Part shown: piece by piece, positions 60,532 through 64,000 of the stretch | How positions within the stretch are numbered: the first letter of the stretch is position 1 | Layout: each line of letters opens with the position of its first letter | Notes under the pieces: model-generated | Database searches by the model: none | What the model was told of the DNA's origin: nothing | The model's input: only the letters and a program-made list of their open reading frames with translations | Assembly (NCBI GenBank): GCA_027493525.1 | Contig: JAOSKN010000002.1 | Location: 1,207,326 to 1,271,325, forward strand | Length of the DNA: 64,000 nucleotides | Source of the DNA: Planctomycetota bacterium | Lineage (GTDB): Bacteria > Planctomycetota > SZUA-567 > H5-PLA8 | Direction: 5' to 3' | Translations under genes and position numbers: made by a program

Positions 60532-60801
60532 ATGGCGTTGCGCGAGTGCAGGGAAAAGAAAACGCAGGGCGGGGCCGGCGGGGCGCTGGCGCTCTTCAGC
60601 ACCGAGGACCTGCTCGGCGAGGTGCAGCGGCGCTCGCTGAGCTGCCTGTGCGTGTGCCTGCGGGTGGACGAACCGGGTTCGGACTCGTGGCACTACCGGA
60701 TCAAGGGCTCGACGATCCTGCTGGGCGCGATGAGCGCGGCGCTGACGGTGAAGATGCAGCGGCACTTGGCGGAACTGGACGGCGGGAGCTCGGGCGGATA
60801 G
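60532..60801 (+). CDS. Hypothetical small protein of the phage module
   Basis: An 89-residue protein starting MALRECREKK after AAGGAG. It has a Cys-containing centre (RRSLSCLCVCLRVDEPG) and a helical end (LLGAMSAALTVKMQRHLAEL). No family is recognised. An in-frame ATG eight codons upstream is less likely because it lacks a ribosome-binding site. It is followed within 21 bp by a heptamer array. Confidence 0.5.
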   Translation: MALRECREKKTQGGAGGALALFSTEDLLGEVQRRSLSCLCVCLRVDEPGSDSWHYRIKGSTILLGAMSAALTVKMQRHLAELDGGSSGG

Positions 60802-60821
60802 CGGTTGAAAGTTCCCGGTCC

Positions 60822-60933
60822 TGAGGCATGAGGCAAAAATCATGAATCATGAAGTATGAAGTATGGAACTTTCAATCAATGCTCAGGCATAATCCTTTTT
60901 GCTTCATATTTCATACTTCATATTTCACACTTC
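60822..60933. repeat. Paired inverted heptamer arrays (ATCATGA/AGTATGA and TTCATAT/TTCATAC)
   Basis: The left side has two TGAGGCA units, then ATCATGA x2 and AGTATGA x2 (to 60866). The right side has TTCATAT, TTCATAC, TTCATAT, TTCACAC (60903-60930). The arrays face each other around a 36-bp core. The right array contains the stop codon of the endonuclease/phosphatase gene (60925-60927). Confidence 0.85.
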
Positions 60934-61722
60934 GACCTCGGCGACGACCGGATAATGATCGCTGGGATAGAGCGGCGGCTCGGCATCGCGGAGAATCTCG
61001 AACGAACGGGCTTCGATCGAGCGGGCGCCGTCGCGCAAGAGGATCCAGTCGATGCGGCCGTGGTCGGGCTTCGCGACGCGGCGGCCGGTGAAGGCGTGGA
61101 AGGTGAAGACGTCCGGGCCGTCGGCGTGCCCGCACTCGCGGTACGCGTCGCGGTAGCCGGCGTCGCGGAAGACCGCGTAGGGCTCGCCGTCGGGATCGGC
61201 GTTGAAATCCCCGGTTACGACGACGGCGGCGGCGCCCTTGGCGAGGGCCTCGAGCTTGCGCACGATCAGCTTCGCGCCCTCCAGCCGAGCGGCCTTGCTG
61301 ACGTGGTCGAGATGCGTATTGAGGAAGACCAGCGGCGGGGCGCCCGCTTCGAAGGCGAAGCGCAGAAGCTGCGCCGAGCGGATGCAGGCGGTCTCCCAGG
61401 AGGCGCTGTAGGCTTCGGGCGTCTCGCTGACCCAGAATTCATCCCGCGATGCCAAGGTTAATTTCCCGGGATCCCAGGCGACGGACGGGTAGCAGAAGGG
61501 CTCGCGGTTGTTGTATTGCGGCCCGCGCTCGAAGCGGCGTCCGTTCCAGTCCCGCGCGTAGGTCTCCAGGTTGCCGGTCTGAATCTCCTGAAAGCCGACC
61601 AGGTCGGGCGCGTGGCGCTTGAGCGTGGAGACGTTGAGCGCGGCGCGGGCGGGCCAGACGTTGGCGCCGTCGTTGACGAAGCTGCCGCGGACGTTGAAGG
61701 ACATGATGCGCAGGGTGGGCAT
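60925..61722 (-). CDS. Endonuclease/exonuclease/phosphatase family protein
   Basis: A 265-residue EEP-fold hydrolase. Motifs in order are MSFNVRG (metal-binding Asn), LVGFQEIQ (metal Glu), VFLNTHLDH, VVVTGDFNADPD, the substrate-side GRIDWILL and SDHYPVVAEV (catalytic Asp-His). Members cut nucleic acids or hydrolyse phospholipids and sugar phosphates. No signal peptide is visible. The gene lies between two heptamer-array loci. The right array at 60903-60933 provides its stop codon. Another array begins 10 nt upstream of its start, where AGGAG lies next to the repeat. Confidence 0.88.
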   Translation of the reverse strand: MPTLRIMSFNVRGSFVNDGANVWPARAALNVSTLKRHAPDLVGFQEIQTGNLETYARDWNGRRFERGPQYNNREPFCYPSVAWDPGKLTLASRDEFWVSETPEAYSASWETACIRSAQLLRFAFEAGAPPLVFLNTHLDHVSKAARLEGAKLIVRKLEALAKGAAAVVVTGDFNADPDGEPYAVFRDAGYRDAYRECGHADGPDVFTFHAFTGRRVAKPDHGRIDWILLRDGARSIEARSFEILRDAEPPLYPSDHYPVVAEVEV

Positions 61723-61731
61723 GGCGGGCTC

Positions 61732-61985
61732 CTGTGATCTGTAATCTGTAATCTGTAATCTGTAATCTGTAATCTGTGATCTGTGATCTGTAAATTCACT
61801 AAAATAATAATCAAAAGCAGCCCAACGGAAATTTGTAAGCTGCGAAGGATGAAGTCACGACTGAAATTTTTGATATAGCCTTTGTTTTTCGCTCACGCTT
61901 CACAGACCACAGACAACAGACCACAGACCACAGACCACAGACCACAGACCACAGACCACAGATCACAGATCACAGATCACAGATC
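61732..61985. repeat. Paired inverted heptamer arrays (CTGTAAT and CACAGAC/CACAGAT)
   Basis: The left array 61732-61794 holds nine units (CTGTGAT, CTGTAAT x5, CTGTGAT x2, CTGTAAA). The right array 61901-61985 has about twelve units, mostly CACAGAC then CACAGAT. The core between them is about 106 bp and AT-rich with no gene. It sits between the endonuclease/phosphatase start and the zinc-ribbon start. Confidence 0.88.
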
Positions 61986-62003
61986 CCATCCCCCGAGGCT
62001 CCC

Positions 62004-62207
62004 ATGCCGCTCACCTTCGCACGCACCAAATGGAGCACGGTTCGCAAAGGCGCGCCGGGGTACTGTCCCGAGTGCAAGGCGACGTGCCGGGCGGTGCGGG
62101 CGTCGGAGTCGCATCCGTGGCGCTGCCGGCTCTGCGGGGCCGGCGCGATCGTCTCGCGCGCGGCGAGCCGGCCGCTGCTGGATCGGCGGGGGCGGATGTT
62201 GCGGTGA
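62004..62207 (+). CDS. Small zinc-ribbon protein
   Basis: A 67-residue protein with two CxxC knuckles, CPEC (about 21-24) and CRLC (about 41-44), spaced as in a zinc ribbon. Basic residues surround them. Such proteins are often phage or DNA/RNA-binding accessories. GAGG precedes the ATG. It lies between two heptamer-array loci, 18 bp after one and 6 bp before the next. No specific function can be given. Confidence 0.7.
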   Translation: MPLTFARTKWSTVRKGAPGYCPECKATCRAVRASESHPWRCRLCGAGAIVSRAASRPLLDRRGRMLR

Positions 62208-62213
62208 GGAAGA

Positions 62214-62353
62214 CGGTTCTCGGTTCTCGGTTGCCGGTTGCTGAGGTGTTCTCCATTTTGATTCAATTGGCAGGCGACAAATTAGAAGTTCCATAGTTAC
62301 TGACAGCCGACAGCCGACAGCCAACAGCCGACAGCCGACAACTGGCAACCGAC
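62214..62353. repeat. Paired inverted heptamer arrays, locus 1 of the CGGTTCT/CCGACAG type
   Basis: The left side is CGGTTCT x2 and CGGTTGC x2 (62214-62241). The right side is about seven units of CCGACAG and variants, ending GGCAACCGAC (62302-62353). The core is about 60 bp. It starts 6 bp after the zinc-ribbon stop. Confidence 0.85.
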
Positions 62354-62388
62354 CGGCGGTACACCACTGCGTGGTGTGGCACCTTGGG

Positions 62389-62523
62389 CGGTTCTCGGTT
62401 GCTGGTTGCTGAGGTGCTTTCTTTTTTGGTTCGAAAAGCAGCTGGAAAATCAAGAGTTCCTAAGAGACCGACAGCCGACAGCCGACAGCCGACGGCCGAC
62501 GGCCGACAACCGACAACCGGCAA
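62389..62523. repeat. Paired inverted heptamer arrays, locus 2 of the CGGTTCT/CCGACAG type
   Basis: The left side is CGGTTCT, CGGTTGC, TGGTTGC (62389-62409). The right side is eight units from CCGACAG to CCGACAA and CCGGCAA (62468-62523). The core is about 58 bp and visibly related to that of the previous locus. A perfect hairpin ACACCAC-TGC-GTGGTGT (62361-62377) lies between the two loci. The right array ends 10 nt before the terminase ATG and borders its GGGAG ribosome-binding site. Confidence 0.85.
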
Positions 62524-62533
62524 CGGGAGCACC

Positions 62534-63865
62534 ATGCGCGACGACGAAGCGCTGCCCGAGCGGCATCCGCTGGACAGCTTGAAACCCGAGCACCTGCATC
62601 CGGCGCAGCGGCGGATTTTCCAGTGCCCGGCGCGCGTGCGGGTGGCGGTTTGCGGGCGGCGCTTCGGGAAGACGGTGCTGGGCTTGCTGGAGGCGGTGGA
62701 ACATTGCCAGAAAAATAAAGGCCACCTGGTCTGGTGGGTTTCGGCCTCGAAGAGCCAGGCGCAGCGGCATCACCGGCGGCTGAAGAAGCTGCTGCCCGGC
62801 GGCGGAGGCAAAAACGGGAGCACGCATCGCGAGAACCGGATCGAATTCGAGAACAAAGCGGAGCTGGAATTTCTGACGGCGGGAAGCGGCGACCGGCTGC
62901 GCGGCGAGGGGCTGGACTTCCTGGTGGTGGACGAGGCCGCGGACGTGCCGGAGGAGGTCTGGACGAGCGTGCTGCGGCCGGCCCTGGTGGACCGGCTGGG
63001 GCGCGCGCTGATCCTGGGCACGCCGCGGGGGCGGGGGAACTGGCTGCACCGGTTGTGGCTGCAAGGCTGCGACGAGACGCTGCGGGACGAGGTGCGCGCC
63101 TTCAGCTTCCGCACGCTCTCGAACCCGGCGATCCGGCCCGGCGAACTGGCCTCGGCGCGGAAGCTGATGACGGAGCTTGAATTCAGGCAGGAATTCGAGG
63201 CTGAATTCACCGACGGGATGGCGCGGGTCTTCGGCGACGTGCGCGCGCTGGTCCGCGCGGAGGCGCTGGAGCGCGGGCGCGAAGATGCCGTCTACGTGAC
63301 CGGGATCGACCTGGCGCGGAAGCACGACGACACGGTGCTGGCGAGCCTGCGCGTGCCCAAGCGGGGCCTGGCGAAGGGCGTCGCGCCCGAGGTCGCGCGG
63401 ATGGAGGGCTTCCTGCGCCTGCGGCGGCGCGCCTGGGACGACCAGCTCGCCGCGATCCGGGACCACCTCGCGCGCTTCCCCGGGCCGTGCGTCGTGGACG
63501 CGACCGGCGTGGGCGATCCGATCTTCGAGCGCATCGCGAGATTCCACCCCGATGCGAGCTCCTATTTGTTCACCAGCGAGCGGAAGGAAAACCTCGTCCG
63601 CGGGCTGATGCTCGGCTTCGACCTGAAGCGCGTCTGGCTGCTGCCCGAGGAGTCGCTGCTGCGCGAACTGGAGTCGTTCGTCTGCGAGGAGACGGCGGGC
63701 AAGCGCCCGAAGTACGAGGCGGCCGGCGGCGGGCGGGACGACGCGGTGATGGCGCTGGGCCTGGCGTGGTGGGGCTTGTGCACGCGGTACGGCATGCCCG
63801 GCCCGAACGAAGCGCCGCGGAGCAAGCCGGGCGTGCTTTTCGCGGGCGGATTTTTTCACCGGTGA
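62534..63865 (+). CDS. Phage terminase large subunit
   Basis: A 443-residue DNA-packaging motor. The ATPase domain has Walker A CGRRFGKT (40-47), Walker B DFLVVDEA (128-135) and a coupling motif ILGTPRGRGNW. The C-terminal RNase-H-like nuclease has TGIDLARKHDDT (Asp259), VVDATGVGDPIFE and GGRDDAVMALGLAWW as acidic triad regions. ATG 62534 follows GGGAG. Together with the upstream XhlA/holin/spanin-like genes this marks a prophage, a phage remnant or a gene-transfer-agent-like cluster that continues past the window's right edge. Confidence 0.88.
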   Translation: MRDDEALPERHPLDSLKPEHLHPAQRRIFQCPARVRVAVCGRRFGKTVLGLLEAVEHCQKNKGHLVWWVSASKSQAQRHHRRLKKLLPGGGGKNGSTHRENRIEFENKAELEFLTAGSGDRLRGEGLDFLVVDEAADVPEEVWTSVLRPALVDRLGRALILGTPRGRGNWLHRLWLQGCDETLRDEVRAFSFRTLSNPAIRPGELASARKLMTELEFRQEFEAEFTDGMARVFGDVRALVRAEALERGREDAVYVTGIDLARKHDDTVLASLRVPKRGLAKGVAPEVARMEGFLRLRRRAWDDQLAAIRDHLARFPGPCVVDATGVGDPIFERIARFHPDASSYLFTSERKENLVRGLMLGFDLKRVWLLPEESLLRELESFVCEETAGKRPKYEAAGGGRDDAVMALGLAWWGLCTRYGMPGPNEAPRSKPGVLFAGGFFHR

Positions 63866-63966
63866 GGGCTGCCGGTTGCTTCGTGGTGTGGCGCCGGGTG
63901 GGGCAAGGGCGGTATCCGTTGCTTGCCACCACCTTCAGGCGGTGGATCGCGGCTCCCTTTTATGTC

Positions 63967-63996
63967 TCTTTCCGCCGGCTAAAGCCGGCGGAAAGA
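63967..63996. repeat. Perfect hairpin at the window end
   Basis: TCTTTCCGCCGGCT - AA - AGCCGGCGGAAAGA: two 14-nt arms with no mismatch. A second hairpin, CCACC...CTTCAGG...GGTGG, lies just before it (about 63920-63940). These resemble REP-like intergenic palindromes; a terminator role is unlikely because there is no T-run. Confidence 0.75.
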
Positions 63997-64000
63997 AGAT

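Noticed and set aside
54035..62523. Heptamer arrays considered as CRISPR arrays
   Set aside because: The repeat unit is 7 nt with no unique spacers between units, and no cas genes are present.
63900..64000. Final hairpins as a terminator of the terminase gene
   Set aside because: The stem is strong but not followed by a T-run, and the sequence resembles dispersed REP-like palindromes.

Overview
The window is GC-rich (roughly two-thirds G+C by eye) and densely coding. It comes from a diderm bacterium: it has lipoproteins with lipoboxes, a TonB-dependent receptor and a polysaccharide locus. Several genes have a planctomycete flavour: short secreted HEAT/TPR-type proteins, a small basic-then-hydrophobic membrane protein, a DUF5060 glycosidase, a GntR/LacI hybrid regulator and a PheT without its tRNA-binding OB domain. 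Planctomycetota or a near relative is my best inference; no marker proves it.

Layout. 1-3191: a partial lipoprotein, an SGNH esterase and a methyltransferase. 3254-9798 (minus): a surface-polysaccharide operon with a Gfo/Idh oxidoreductase, a sugar epimerase, a GT2 transferase, a GT-C-like membrane protein, a reversibly-glycosylated-polypeptide (RGP)-family protein and GDP-fucose synthase. 9905-18424: aldehyde dehydrogenase, a GmhA-like isomerase, tRNA-Val, tRNA-Pro, a thioredoxin fusion, an autoregulated GntR/LacI regulator, murA, and a nucleotidyltransferase with a small partner gene. 18463-26136 (minus): four tandem TMTC-like GT-C/TPR genes joined by 4-bp overlaps, two of them frameshifted. 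26312-31575: rpmI, rplT, pheS, a GxxExxY cassette, pheT and 5-formyl-THF cyclo-ligase. The N-terminus of pheS is replaced by an AT-rich alien segment. 31596-44693: mostly minus-strand genes, including ogt, secreted proteins, hflX, a response regulator, a SirB1-like protein and a frameshifted DinG-like helicase whose exonuclease domain has lost its catalytic residues. 44694-57472: a CocE/NonD hydrolase, a large DUF5060 glycosidase, a ferritin-like protein, a Dph6-like ATPase, then a cobalamin riboswitch driving a BtuB-like receptor and a TonB-like transducer. 57566-64000: tRNA-Leu followed by a phage-derived module (excisionase-type HTH, sigma-like protein, XhlA-like protein, holin-like protein, nested spanin-like pair, zinc ribbon, large terminase) with HD and endonuclease/phosphatase genes inside it.

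The most unusual layer is non-coding. At least seven intergenic loci carry short-unit tandem arrays, mostly of exact 7-nt period. Six of them are arranged as inverted pairs around a short AT-rich core, and they sit directly on stop codons, start codons or ribosome-binding sites of flanking genes. One related locus has perfect 28-bp inverted ends and encodes a GxxExxY (PD-(D/E)xK-like) protein. Two further families of about 160 bp with inverted ends share CTAAG boundaries. Together these look like small, largely undescribed mobile or RNA-structured elements that use gene ends as insertion niches.

Four apparent frameshifts lie in or beside G/C runs, so single-base assembly errors are likely; gene integrity in those places should be read with that in mind.
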